Part shown: one piece after another, positions 34,614 to 47,997 of the stretch | Layout: each line of letters begins with the position of its first letter | Position numbering within the stretch: position 1 is the first letter of the stretch | Origin: Diadema setosum | Taxonomy: Eukaryota > Echinodermata > Echinoidea > Diadematoida > Diadematidae | Reading direction: 5' to 3' | DNA length: 64,000 nt | NCBI GenBank assembly: GCA_033980235.1 | Contig: CM067075.1 | Location: 16,690,844 to 16,754,843 of the forward strand | The notes under the pieces: generated by a model | Told to the model about the DNA's origin: nothing | Databases searched by the model: none | What the model saw: only the letters and a program-made list of their open reading frames with translations | Position numbers and translations under genes: made by a program

Positions 34614-35065
34614 CAGTTAAACTCGCCTAAGTCGATGTCGCATATGTCGAATAATCGCGTAAGTCGATGATTTTAAAAAGTCCCGATTTTTCCCCATTGA
34701 CTTACGTGTGTTAACTCACTCACAAGTCGAATTTTGTAAGTCGAATACTCGCCTAAGTCGATGAAATTCCAAGAACACTTTCACGGAAAAACCATTGAAT
34801 TCACAGGGGTGTAAAGTAATCGGACCTGTGCCAATACTAATGCACTGTCCATGCAAAGTTAGCCGCGGCCCTGCCGGGCGATCCGTGCTGCAGCACACCG
34901 CTCCAGCTCTCGGCTCCAGAGTAGACAACATACATGTACATTATACATATGTACGTGTGGTGTAACTGTAAGTCAAATTTTTTCGACTTACGCACAAGTC
35001 GAAAATCGCCTAAGTCGATGTGTTTTGCTCAGTCCCGAGAAGATCGACTTATGCGAGTTTAACTG
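34614..35065 (+). mobile_element. Tigger/pogo-like element, internally deleted copy
   Basis: The same ends, orientation and TA flanks as the element at 26153-27093. It lacks about 485 bp of the interior, corresponding to 26344-26827, including the MDEAAEFSKRK relic. The remaining parts are nearly identical, so the two copies are recent relatives. Confidence 0.85.
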
Positions 35066-36412
35066 TATGCCATTTAAAACAACTAAAACTGAAGAAACAA
35101 CTTTCAACAAAAATATAAGGGATACTCTAGAAAAGAGGGGCTAATTATATAATTGCTATGGCATCATCAGGGATATTTTCTAATGTACGGCAAATATGCT
35201 ATACTCAGCATATATGTTGAAGTGACAGGTACTATAATAAAACACTTTTTGCATTCAGCAACAACTGGTAAATAAAGGACACATTGATTCCCTCTAATAT
35301 AAAGGGATATGGGTATTTTCAGAGGCAGGACTTTTTAGGCATAACAGATTGTCTTTTTTCCCTTATGCCAGGCTTATTGTTCATGCAAACTTATTTATGG
35401 AGAAAAAAAAAATGCATCCAATTGAAAAGGCTTTCATTTATAACATGAAAATGCCATTCCATTGCCTTACAAAGTTCTAACTTTTGAAGCACTGCCTGAA
35501 ATACTCAGACTGCTCTATCACTACACTGGTTGCAAAACTTCATGAAGGGCTGGCAAAAAACTATTAAACTCTGTGAACACAAACTGAAAAACAACACTAA
35601 ACCAAAGCTACCATACAAGAAGATGGCAATATCACCCCCTCAGCTGTAGAAGGCATAATGATACATGTATCACTTTCTGATACTTTGTTACAGACTTATA
35701 AAGACAAGGCAATTACATCATGATAGCTTGTATAGGAAAATGGTTACCTAGTAGTACTTTCACACAATTCAAACATATCTTCTGGTCATTTTCAATTTAG
35801 ATGATTTTTTTTTTCTTATGAGGCACAGTTTAGAGCAAGAGATGAATGTGGCCAGCCATTTGCGCAGTCAATTTTATACCATGATTACAAAGCCATAAAT
35901 AACTTCTGCTACAGACTGAGACAGAAATTTAATTCTAAAGATCTTTTGAACATACCTGTAGAGTTTTCCATGATTTAATTGTGAAATCAGCAAATCTGGC
36001 ACAAGACACTTGCACACTTTTGTATGATCACCCAATTACTTTTTTTCACTTGAGAAGATACACAACTGACAAATGTCATGATCTATGCATGTGCAAAGGA
36101 ATATCATTAATGCAATCTTGCCAAGCAAGTCAACACAGTTGTGGTTGCCAATTGAGTCAAAGGTCGTACAGCAAATAATGGACACAAAAGAAGTGTGGTA
36201 TCTGTTCTGGTCAGTAGGTCAGAAATACTACCATGTGTCAATGCATGCAATCAATAGCAGCCCTTTGATGTTCATACAATGACATCATTTGCATAATGAG
36301 TTGTAAATACTGTAAAAAGTGATATGCAGTGCATAATAACATATTTCACATCAATCAACAAAATACATAGCCACTCTCACATCTCAAGCCATCAGTGTTC
36401 TCTGGATCTTAC
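35066..36412. other. Intergenic AT-rich sequence, nothing recognised
   Basis: No exon, RNA gene or clear repeat was seen. If the exon-like block at 36413-36569 belongs to a minus-strand gene, its next exon should be here or farther left, but none was found. Confidence 0.35.
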
Positions 36413-36569
36413 AAGTGGTGCAATCTCATCACGGCAGCTCACTATCTGGGAGAAAAGTGAAAGTGATGCCACTGGCCAGAAGGGGATGAAAGTGGTGAAG
36501 ACGACAACAAAGAAGATGGCGGTGACACCGGTGGGAGTGATGGTGCACTCGGGGATCTTGATGACCACT
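36413..36569 (-). CDS. Isolated exon-like block encoding a hydrophobic segment
   Basis: Bounded by a good acceptor (TCCCCCCGTCTCCAG) and a strong donor (CTT|GTAAGA), 157 nt: one base plus 52 codons. It reads VVIKIPECTITPTGVTAIFF, then VVVFTTFIPFWPVA and SQIVSCRDEIAPL, a likely membrane-spanning stretch of about 25 residues. Third codon positions are strongly biased to C over the first 30 codons, and local base composition is far more GC-rich than the flanks; both suggest coding. I do not recognise the family and found no partner exons, so it may be part of an unannotated minus-strand gene or a relic. A serine/proline-rich reading in another frame is probably a shadow. Confidence 0.4.
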
Positions 36570-39500
36570 CTGGAGACGGGGGGACAGACTCCACCTCAAC
36601 ATCAATCCTCCCCATCACTCTCTGGGTCTGCATCCTCCTCCTATACAGGAGCAATTTTTTCCCCCACGTCGATTGAAAGATGGGAGAATCCCAGAATAGG
36701 TTGTGGAAGAAAAAAAGTGAAGAGAAAAGCCAAAAGAGTGGAGTTAATGGATGAGCATGTGAGATTGAATTCTTAGAGATCTAAAAATGAGTCAAAAATT
36801 GCATTCAATTCATGCAATACACACAATTATTCTTAAGAACTACTGTAATGTTAATATCAAGGCATTGAAGCTTTCAATTGTGAGGGGCTGAAATAAAGCA
36901 ACTTAAAAAGGAGCATTGAGTGGCAAATAATCAACTATGGAAATGATCATAAAGCAGTACATGTGTACAGTCTTGCTGCCCTCTCAAATTCCTTCAATAT
37001 TTATGTGACAGACTAAACTTTGAACACAAGCGTTATATTGTCAGGTATTACAGAATATTTGTATACTTTTATTTTTGTTTTGATACTTGTCTTTTAATCA
37101 TTGGCATTTTACAAATTCGTAGTGAAAAATATGCCATAACCAATGAAAAATGGTGATATTGTCTCTTTCATCACTCTTTTATTTGAAATTACACACTCCT
37201 TTTAAGATTTTTTATAACTAAATGTTTGAATTGATAATTTACAAACATGACACATGATTCCAAACACTAAAAAACAACAAAAAGAAAAAAAAAATGAGTA
37301 GTTTCATATATCTATAAATTTAGTCGCTTCACTACACTAAAATTTTGAGACCAAAACTGATCTAGCAATCCATCAACAAAAATGACATCACATTCTACAT
37401 AAAGATTAATAACATTTCAATGAAAAGGACCTCACATTTACTACTACATACAACAAATGTTTATAACAATGTTAAGATCAAGAAAATCACACTCTAACAG
37501 TTTTATTAATGTCTGAATCGAACATTGGCTAACTTTACACTTTAATATACGAAATATGCACAGATGCAGATGAGTCAAATGAGTGAGGCTATTTTATAAT
37601 CACTTCAGCTTGAATATCACACTACTTCTGCCTAAAGGACAGCATGAAATCATTTCAGCAAAGCTTCTTGTTTGTAGAGAAATACCAAAATATCCACTTT
37701 ACAATGTCAGGAATGCCACTCAAACAACTAATATTTTAATCACTGCTGTCTCTACATTCAAGAACTGCATACTTTTCATCTCCTGCACCATCATCAATGA
37801 TTTTACTCCATTCTTCCTTGTCCCTGTTCATATTTGTTAATTTCTTGGTATTTTGTGATTTGTCTTTGACAAGATTGAAATAAATATGAGAACTGAAGAG
37901 AAAAAAATGATAGAGAAATTCTGAGTAAAATTTAAAGAAAGAGAAACTGAAGTCTTAAATAAAATAACCTCACTTCAACTAAGTCCATCCATACAAAGAC
38001 ACGACATTACAATTAAAACTAAAGATATCAGTCATGTCATGCTGCTCAAATTGATGCAAACAAAAATTCAAAAGCTGAGGCATAAAAAACATACAAGTGA
38101 TCAAATATAACTGCACTTTGACAATTTGAAATAAAACTTCACAAATGCACACAATGAACAATAATGACACAAATGCAAGTCGTTTGCTTCACACTGACAG
38201 TACTCTCAGCCAAAACTACAATAAGCATAATGTCTAAGGGATAAAAATATCGTATCAACATTTGACATATCTACATAAATGAGTCCATAATTCACTTTTC
38301 AATGAACTCTAAGCCTAGCTTACTTCTGACCAAGGTTGGGACTATTGGAATCCTATGTTTGGATAAGGGAGTCTTAATGCCTGACTTCAAATTTGAGTTC
38401 TATCTTTCACATACAAGGAGATATCAAAATCATATCCAATTACATAAGAAATGTTACCAATTGCAATATGCAGGGAGTATCAAATTAATTTTCAGGGAGC
38501 ACATTTTGTAAAGTTATTGAAACATGTCATAACAACAAATTTATTAAAGAATCACCATAATAAGCACCCAAGCTTCTACAGCTCAGCAGTATGTATTAAA
38601 GAACTAGCACAGGCATTAAGGGAGATTTTTCCTGTTTTTGTGCTGGTGTACTGCTTCCTTTTTTAAATAATTTTATCTAGTTTGAACATACTAGCAGGTC
38701 TTTCTCATAATCTGAACCATTATTTCAAAAGGCAAGCACACTTACATTTTGCTACCTAATATAAATTTCATTGTAAAATAGCTCGTGATTGAACTCATTA
38801 ATTAATAAACACCACTAGATGTTTGGAGAGCTCAAAACCCAATCTTTTCAGCAATTATTTCTAGTCAGTCTCTTGAGACAATGAACTTGTTTGGCTAGTG
38901 AATCAAAACACAGTGCAATCATAAGCATGCAAGAAGTATAAACATACAGCAGAAAAGGAAGAAAGGAAAAGAAAACTTACATCACACATTGACGATGAAA
39001 GCATGCAAGGTATGTGACTGGAATTTGAAGAGTGCAGACAACGTGCAACAAACGAGCAGGTGTGCATAAAACCAATCAGGCAGGAGTGCTTGCTTCTACA
39101 GTATGTGTATAGACCTGACAAGCGCATTTTTTTTCCATTTGCATGTCCTAACAAGTATAGTACAAGGATGATTGATCTTAAAAGTAAATCAATCTTTCTA
39201 ATGCAGAGGGTGCCAGAGGTTTTGTTTTTGTTTTTATATAAAAAAAAATAAAGAAACTGCATACTACACTGAAGGGACCTATTTTTTTTTTTTCATAAGT
39301 GGAAAGGTATGTCAATGGGTACACAAGACTCACTGAACTACCAAATTAATTTAATGACATGTCATCATATCTAATTCTCATCAAGCAGTCATTCCGACCA
39401 CTTGTAATTCTATAAAAGCCGAGAAAAGATCATTATCAAAACATCTTTGGACATCCAATATTTCTGTAGATTTAGAGTATTCGTATATTTCATATTGGGT

Positions 39501-42500
39501 CAGAGTCTGGCTTGGCATGAAATAAATCTAGTTATGACAATCATGCCACACGTGCAACATGCTGGATGTAAACCTTTTATGGTATTACTGTCAAATTTAT
39601 CAACTAATCATTTATTTATCACTGCGATTTTCATTTTGGTATGAAGAGTTTAAAGTGGACTTCCAAAACAACCAGGCAAGTGTTTCACAGCAAAGTCTTT
39701 GGATACAAGCACAATATAGATACAAGATGACACATGTAGATATCAAAATGAATATATATCAAGTGCAGAGAGTGTGAGCAAATGTGATGCAATGTATGCA
39801 AAAGAAGTGCTCGGATGGTACACATTCGTAAGTTTCAGTTTATGCTTACTGGCTCAGTCTTAGCCATTCTATGTGTAGCTCTCTGACTACACTGATGCCA
39901 TCACCAGATGTCCAGGTAAAAGAGCAAAGAGGATAAAAAAGAGGGGAAAAAAAAGGAGAAAATGACAATAGCCCCCCTCCCCATTGACCCAAATTTCTGA
40001 GAAAATGTCAGATATCATACATTTTGTGTGTATGTCTTTTTTTTTTAATGTAATACATTTTGTAGTGCAATATGTCTTTTGAGAGTTTGACTTGCAGAGT
40101 AAAGTACAGACACTTATTGAGAACTTCTTGCTGTGATGGTAATGAAGGGTCTAACTATGATCTCATTCATTTGTGACAGGTTACAATGTGAGGCACATTC
40201 TTCAAATACAACAACAAGAAAGTCATATCATTCATCCTTCATGCATCAGATTCAAGACCAGTGGATCAGGATGGGGCAGTGAAAGGGACTCATATATATT
40301 GCAGTGGTAGGGAAAGAGAAAAAAATTTCAAAACCTCTTACAAAATCTCTTCTTAGAGGTAAGGCCTACTGTCTGGACATGTTTGCATAATTTTGAGAAT
40401 TATTTAGGAACAAATACTTTCTTTGTCGTGATTGCACTTATCAAAAAAGGAACAAAAATTGGCTTACAGGGGACTGTTGTATATACTGTAGGACAAAAAC
40501 AATGCATCTGCACTGATGCACTATACAACTTACAAGCTGAGTCTTCTCTTGAGGATTTGAGCAATGGTTGAATGTTGTGGAAACATCCATTTTTGATATG
40601 CACTTGAAGAGTGAGTCCATACGAAACTAAAATTAGACACAGTCTTATCACATCCAGATAGCCATTTAAGCTTTACTCCTACAGAAAAACACAAATAAAC
40701 AATCTCCTGAACAAAACTGCCAAGTTATGTATATGTGTGTATCAAAAAGTGTTTGATATTCCTGTATTACATCAACAGAAGGTTATTACTGAGAAATATT
40801 CAGGACAGGACATTAGTTAGACTGTTCCCCCTTATGTGCTTACAAAGTTAGAATTTGGAAGGTTAATATTTCTGCTTCATGTGATTCTATCAACACATTC
40901 CAAAAATTAATCACAGGAATTCAACCACAACAAAGTCACAACACCACCAGTAAAACAGCAACAACCACAACATTCAGTACACATCTCTTCTACATGAACA
41001 TTTAAGAAATGATGTTTGTTTCTTGTTACATGGCAACCATATCCACCACAGCTTGTGTCACTACGGCAACTGTGCCACAAATATCACAAATTTTTGCTGT
41101 TCCTAATCCCCCCCAAGAGTCTCTTAGCAATTGCTCATAACATGAAGATGCCCACGCAAATTATCAAAATGACATTTTTTTTTTCAATACCAGTATAAAC
41201 AGGCAAAGCAGATGGGCAGTATTAACACTGAGCCCTGAATAATGCCACTTTTGTTGTGCTTGGTAAGAAAAGCACTCATTTAAAACAACAAGGCTTCTGA
41301 ATTTTTGTTGGTATAATCTTCATCATCCTATTTTTTTTTCTAATAGATTGAGAGGGGCTTTCTGTAAATGACAAAATTAAAAAAGAGGAGAAAGTGGGCA
41401 TTTGGCATAATGCTATCAGTCTAGAAACAAATGTGTATGAAGCAGAAGAAGCACATGACTGAGGATTGTAGTGGAAATGGCTGCTATCAAACACTCGGTG
41501 TAAGGTGCGTTTCGGATGTCTTCATGTCTGTGTATGTGTGTGACTACAACTCTATGGATGACACATTATAATTGAATGACTACATGATAACACAGACAGA
41601 TTGGATAACAGGGTGATATAAGAACAAATAGAAGAGCTGATACACTTAGAACACAATTCTTTCATCAGGCTGGAAAATTCATGACATTTGCATGAGGCAA
41701 TCTTAAGGCATAAGTACAGCAGAATGCTCTATGTAGGTAATGGAGTGTACACATGTATACATTCCCAGAGTTATCTGTAAACGTTTTAAACACAAAGGAG
41801 TGACAAATGCCCTTGTCTCTTAATCATAAGTCATTCTTTATCTTTCACAAACTTGGTGATCGTTTTGAGCACATCATTTTTTGTTTCACACCCAGGTATA
41901 TCACTTTTCTCCTTCCACTGTTTACCCCTCTGCGTGGTACAATATTTTCCTGTCCATGGAAATGTGTGCAAAATGTGTGCATATTTGACTCACTGACACA
42001 GATAGGGCTAAACACAGTTAGCTGCTTTCTCTCAACCCTTGAGCCAGAAATGCACTGGAGACTGAAATGCCATGCTCAATTGTACACAAATATAATTATT
42101 TGTCCCTGCTACAAGACTTGTATGTACACTGTTAATTCTGACAGAGCAGGCAGTTCAGAAACACAGTTTCAGTACAATGAACTAACAGTCTAGCTTTTGA
42201 GGACAGGTTTTCTCACAGATTTAAAATACTTCTGGCAAGTCTGATGCATCTCATAATCTTTCACAAAAAAAAAAAGATCACTTTGTAAAAATTATTTTTG
42301 TCTGTCAAGATAGTCTGAGATGTTACAGAAATTAAATTATACCTCCATGTGGCTTGTCATGAATCAACCAGTAAAAATGAAAGAATGTGCTGTACATCAC
42401 TGAGATGAAATGCTTGAGTGAAACTGTGGCACAAACCTAGAGCCTTCGAGACTGAGGCATGGAATGGGGAGAAAAAAGAAAAAAACACTGATCAATTCAC

Positions 42501-45500
42501 AGTTGCTGTAGAGATCCTGAATACAGCACTCACTCTAGGTGTGTTCACATATCAATTGAACACATCTCATACAACTGTTTTTTTTTTATTTGTTCTTTCA
42601 TTGTACCATCTCTTCTGTACAGACAGTAAATATTGACCTAGATATTCAAACCCATGAAAACCTATGTAAAGGCACAGGAAGTGGATTTTTTATTCCTTTT
42701 GAATTATCTTCAGAACAGATGATGATCACTGGTCATTGTTAATGACAGTCACTATCTAAACAGAGTAGGGGAGGGAAGGTATGAGAGGTTCAGAGACTTG
42801 AAATGACAGAATTTCTGTTAATACAACAGGAAGGTCCAGATATGTGCACAATTTCACTCAGGTTTAGGGTTGGAAAAACCTTCACACAAGATGGGACAAG
42901 AGGACATTCAGGACTGACACAAGAAATTAAGAAAACTAAACAAAAGACAGACACACAATAGGAATGAAAAATGACATGAAACTGAAAGATCTATTGACTA
43001 GAATCTTGGCTCTGGTCATTTGGGCAGGTGTAACAATAGAATGAAGTAGAGAAATGAAGAAGAGAAAGAAATTGAGGAGCATATATTTCACTGGCAGAAA
43101 CACCAAAGAACAAAAACAAAGGTAAAGACAAAAGGCACAAAATGAAAGCAAAAGAACCATCAGAAATTTTTGCTCTGTTTTCATTAGTGGTTTTGAGGCA
43201 TATATTCTACAATTCCTGTTTTTTTTTTGTATATTACAATTTAGCAGTTCATGCGACAGATCTTGATATTCAACATAAGTTTGATGCAAAGATCATCCTT
43301 AATTTGCCATATTCATGCAGTTAATGGCCATTAATCTTCAGTGGCCCTCTACTTTGCTGCAAAGATAAAAATATGCACTTCAGATTTTTGAATGGACAGA
43401 CAGAGGTCTCAGTGAATGACAAACAGATCGTTGGTTCTCACAACAATTGCATCTATACAGACAGACATCTCTAAACACACCCAGAGTCAGATACGATGTG
43501 TGAAACTTACAGAACTTAACCGTATTATCATCAGACATATCCTCTGATAAAGGTCTTCATCTTCTACTTCACTTTTTAATACTTTTTTCCTTTAAAAAAT
43601 TGAGCACTTTTTGAGGATTTGCTTTTGTTGTTTTTGGCAAATTTAATTTTTCAGGAATATGTACATATTTGAAGAGAAATGTGGCGCAGTAAAAGCTGCA
43701 AGCAAAAGCTATACATATAGACTGAGTAAAGTTAGCGGATTAAATGTTGAATGTCTCAATAGCAAGATTTTTTTTTTTTTCAAAGTTATGGAAAAATCCA
43801 TTGAAAAATATCTTTACAGGTGACATACATTATTGAAGGTAAAGTTACCTCTTCACTTCAAGATACAAATTAACATGTCTACAAAAATGTATGCAACCTC
43901 ATGGAGTGGACATAATTCCAAACAGTATGGTGTGTAGGGTTAACAGGCCTGGAGTGGCATCATACAATTGTACTTCTCAACCTCATCACAGGCATTAATA
44001 TTCCTTCATACACATAAAAATGTACACTTCGAGCAAGACATTATTCAACATATATCAAAGAGAAGTTTTCCTATTGCAGAGATCATAGTAAGCTTCTCTG
44101 TCTGAGATTACAAGTCAGTCGTATCATCTGAATAAATGATTGAACTATTAAAGCCAGTTCACAGTTAGTGCATGTCTGCACCACAGACTTTCGAAATACA
44201 AAAAAGTCTTGTGATGAAGTACTTGCATGCCATCTGTGTAATTACCAAAATAATCATGTAAAAAGGGAAATGCATGTAGAGCTGTTGTTTAAAAACATTG
44301 TTGACAAATCACATTCACCTGCACATTCCAACAAGTGTGAGACACAATACTTAACAATATTCTAGATGGAGCTTGCCTGAGGATTCTTTTTGTTTTGAAG
44401 TCAATGGCAAATTCAAAAACATTCTTCAATGACCTTCGTTTTGCACATGCACAAATCACATCCATGAACTGGCTTATTACCTGACGTACATACATCATAA
44501 TATTTACATTAAGTATCTTTCTTTGTACAGTACATAATTCTATTTATGTTTGTTTTTCTTACAAAAGGATCAAGCAAACTCAAAATGCTGTAATCATTCA
44601 TACCAAAATAACATTTGCATAAAACTTTCTAATAAGAAAGACATTTTACACGTAGCAGGGGAACATCCCTCAGACAACAAAAATTGCCAACAAACACCTT
44701 ACTGTATGATACCATGAGCTGAATTTTATTTCATAAACATTTTGCCAGTGGGTCACAAGTTCTTCTCATGAAAATTTGTGCTTTTATCATTTTTTTTTAA
44801 AACACAAGGTGAAGCGAATATTACTTATTTTGGGCAGACAGCATAAATTATCCTTGAGTCTTATCTTTTCCCGGATAATTGTCACATATTCAGTAGAAGC
44901 AATGGTAATAAACGCAGGCTATGCATATATGAGAAATGTTGGTGTTCACTCTTTATACAATGAAGATGTTACATGATGAAGGTGATAGTTAATAAGCCAA
45001 GGTTGGCCATGGAAAGTAATCTACTATTCCCTCCTTAATCCCACCTTGGGCAGCTCATTATGCACATGTTTTGTTTTGTTTTGTTTTTTTTTTTATCTTT
45101 GTCATCCCTGTCAAAATACCACAGAACTGCCAAAACATTTGTCTTGATATCCTAAATCCCTGTATTCACCACAAACAATGTAAACCTTGGTGAACTATGC
45201 AACATACTCATGATACGTATCTCTTGTACATTGTAGCATATCTCTACTTTGCATTTTAAAAATAATTTCACTATACAAACATATACTTTCTGAAAATAGG
45301 GGTACATGGATATAGAAAATACAGAGTATTTACACACTATATACACACATAGAAAAAAATCATCGGCTACCATATGATACAAGGGGCCAGTTAGACAATG
45401 CTATAGCCACTTCAAAAGGATGAACTCTGTGATGCAAAGACCACAATGTTAGCACAATACACATCACTGACAGAGGAGTCCTGTTAGTGAAATATACTCA

Positions 45501-45930
45501 CTCAAATAAACATGTGTGGGACAGCATCAAGCATCATGAATGGACATCTATGATGATGCAGCATTCTCACACATTGTAACTGTCTGCCTATTGTCAAACA
45601 TTGCACTTTGCACACAGAATTTGGCCATGTCCTCTTTTCCAATGCAAGAGACCACATTATTACAGTTTTTTTTCCCCTAATTTAGATTTGCAACAACAAC
45701 TTTTTCATTCTGTCAATCAGGAATCTCAAAGCCAGGCTAGGAAATGATCTGCCTTTTTAGTCCTTGTTCATCTCCAAATGAGGTAGCACCTATCGAGCAT
45801 GGTCCAACTGACACCCCAAATCTTTACATCCTATTAACACTACGTAATAGCACCTAGTAGAAGCAGTATAGTGTATTATGATCTACACTGGAGATACAGA
45901 GAAAGGTAATTAATGAAAAGTACAACACAC
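36570..45930. other. Long AT-rich intergenic stretch
   Basis: About 9.4 kb with only short, unbiased open frames and small A/T runs. No RNA gene, exon or transposon with clear ends was recognised. The left part lies far downstream of the MRL gene and could still hold distal 3' UTR ends or regulatory DNA. Confidence 0.35.
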
Positions 45931-45933
45931 ATG

Positions 45934-46205
45934 TCATGATGATGGTGATGGTGGTGGTGGTGATGATTGATGATGGTGATAATGGTGATGGTGGTGATGG
46001 TGGTGATGGTGGTGATGGTGGTGATGGTGATGATTGATGACAGTGATGATGGTGATGACAATGATGATGACAATGAATAATGGTTGTGTGGTTGTGATAC
46101 TTTTGGTGGTGATGAAGAACATAATGTAATGGCAAATGGTGATGATGATGATGATGAAGACAATGATTATGATAATGGTGATGATGATGATGGTGAAGGA
46201 GCTCA
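45934..46205 (+). repeat. Imperfect (GAT/GGT)n microsatellite
   Basis: Interrupted runs of GATGATGGTGGTGATGGTG and similar units. The histidine-rich and isoleucine-rich frames on the minus strand are artefacts of this repeat. Confidence 0.9.
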
Positions 46206-46810
46206 TGCTTCACAGATATAAATCATTATAGAAAATCAACATAGTGAAATGCTTGACACATCTACGGTAGGTATAAACCTCACACTTACATGAAAAGTTG
46301 CATGTATGAATGCAAACAGCTCTTTTTTCCCACTATTCATTTTTTTTTTGTTGAAAATATGTCCCATTTTTCAAGAAATGTAGGTCTAAGATAGAGACAC
46401 TGTTTCACAGGTAAATGAATTTACCTAATAGACGCTTCTTATACTGTGTGACATTATGTCTTGACAGGATGTGAACATGATTTGTAGATCATGATTTCTC
46501 TGTGAACACTAACCAAGAACAGAAAAAGAAATATAGAATCCACTAATATTGCAGTTACTTTCACAAAACCAAAATAGGCCTACTATTCACACCGAACCTC
46601 TCTGGCTGAAATAAATACTAAAGTTGTTTAAAAATAATTCTCTGCACAATACAGTATACATGAAGGTTAAAAAACAAAAGAAAAGAAGATCTCAACCTAC
46701 TACTCAATGAGACTGACAAGAAACACATTCACATTCAACTTGGATATATATAGTTGTCTCTATAATCTTGCACTAAGCCCCTGATTCTTGTAGAAGTATC
46801 AAACTGAACC

Positions 46811-47997
46811 TTTATTTAGTGTACACAAACAGTGAATGTAAGTGCAGAAATAGACATAACTTGCAAAGAATTCATTCCAGTATCATTTTGTTCCTTACAG
46901 CTGTTAAAAGAAGCTTGTCCTCTTACTTTTTTTTTTTCAGTGTGTGTGGGAACTATCAGTCCAGCTGTGGAATTGTGCATAATTTTTGACAAAAATAACA
47001 AACCTCTTTAGTAGTATATTTATACATATAGATAGATATAGATATAATTTCTTCAAATTCCAATATACTATCATTGTTCTGGCACAGCATGCAAATAAAC
47101 TTTAACTACAAAATTGCACATTAGTAAATATATGCAAATAACAAAGTAGAACAATTAATCATATCTTTGAAAAAGTCTGCGAAAATACATTCAGTAGAGA
47201 AAGTTCTAAGTGTTATGGAATATTTTCTGCATGTTCTTGTCTTTGTTAATTCTTAGGAGGACGATCTCATAGAATTACTCATTCGGACAAGGAGATAATA
47301 CTTTTAATAATTCTATTCATATATATGTATATATACAACACATGCCATTTTTTTTTTTCAATGCACTCTAAATAATATATGTGTACACATAAACATAGAC
47401 ATAGAGAAGTTAATTTGTACAGAAGAAAGTTTGTGCCTGTGCTTGCTTGCTTTACAGTTTGGATCAACACATTGTTGTGAGTATAAATTTTTAACTGATC
47501 AAATCTTGTCAACAAATCTTGTGAGCAATGTGATACAAAGGTCTATAGGTGTTGAAGTATTTGTACGGAAACTCTACACAACTGATTTACCACTAAGTGT
47601 TAGCAAGCACACGTAACACGAAAATGGTTGACCACTCCAGCGACAAACTTGTAAATGATTGGGTGACAGGGAATGGGAGGGTACAGAAGGGGAGCTTAAG
47701 GTACATTTGTGATAGAAAAGGGAGAGGGGATGGTTGATACAGGAATTTAGAGTTTATGAATATGGCTACAAATAGAGGCAAGTGAGCAAAAAATCTAAAT
47801 TTCTGAACTTGAAAGAAGTTTCATTGCTGCCATATACACATATCTGTTTCATCTGGGGTCTTGAAGAATCAGTTAATAACAGGGTCTAATAGAACATCAC
47901 TTCACACTAGAACAGCACACATAGAGCCCTGAGGAGAGCGAGCACTCAATGCGTTAGGGACTGGGCTGGGAGAAGGCAGGGGGAGTGTGAGAGTTTA
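46811..47997 (-). other. RAPH1: Probable 3' UTR of the MRL gene
   Basis: AT-rich sequence after the TGA at 48000-47998. The first AATAAA noticed on the minus strand is at 46816-46811, which would give a 3' UTR of about 1.2 kb. Longer forms are possible. Confidence 0.4.

Noticed and set aside
36442..36654. Serine/proline-rich 70-codon minus-strand frame
   Set aside because: The overlapping frame has better third-position bias and splice sites; this one looks like its frame shadow.
45854..46213. Histidine-rich minus-strand frame
   Set aside because: It is the translation of a GAT/GGT microsatellite.
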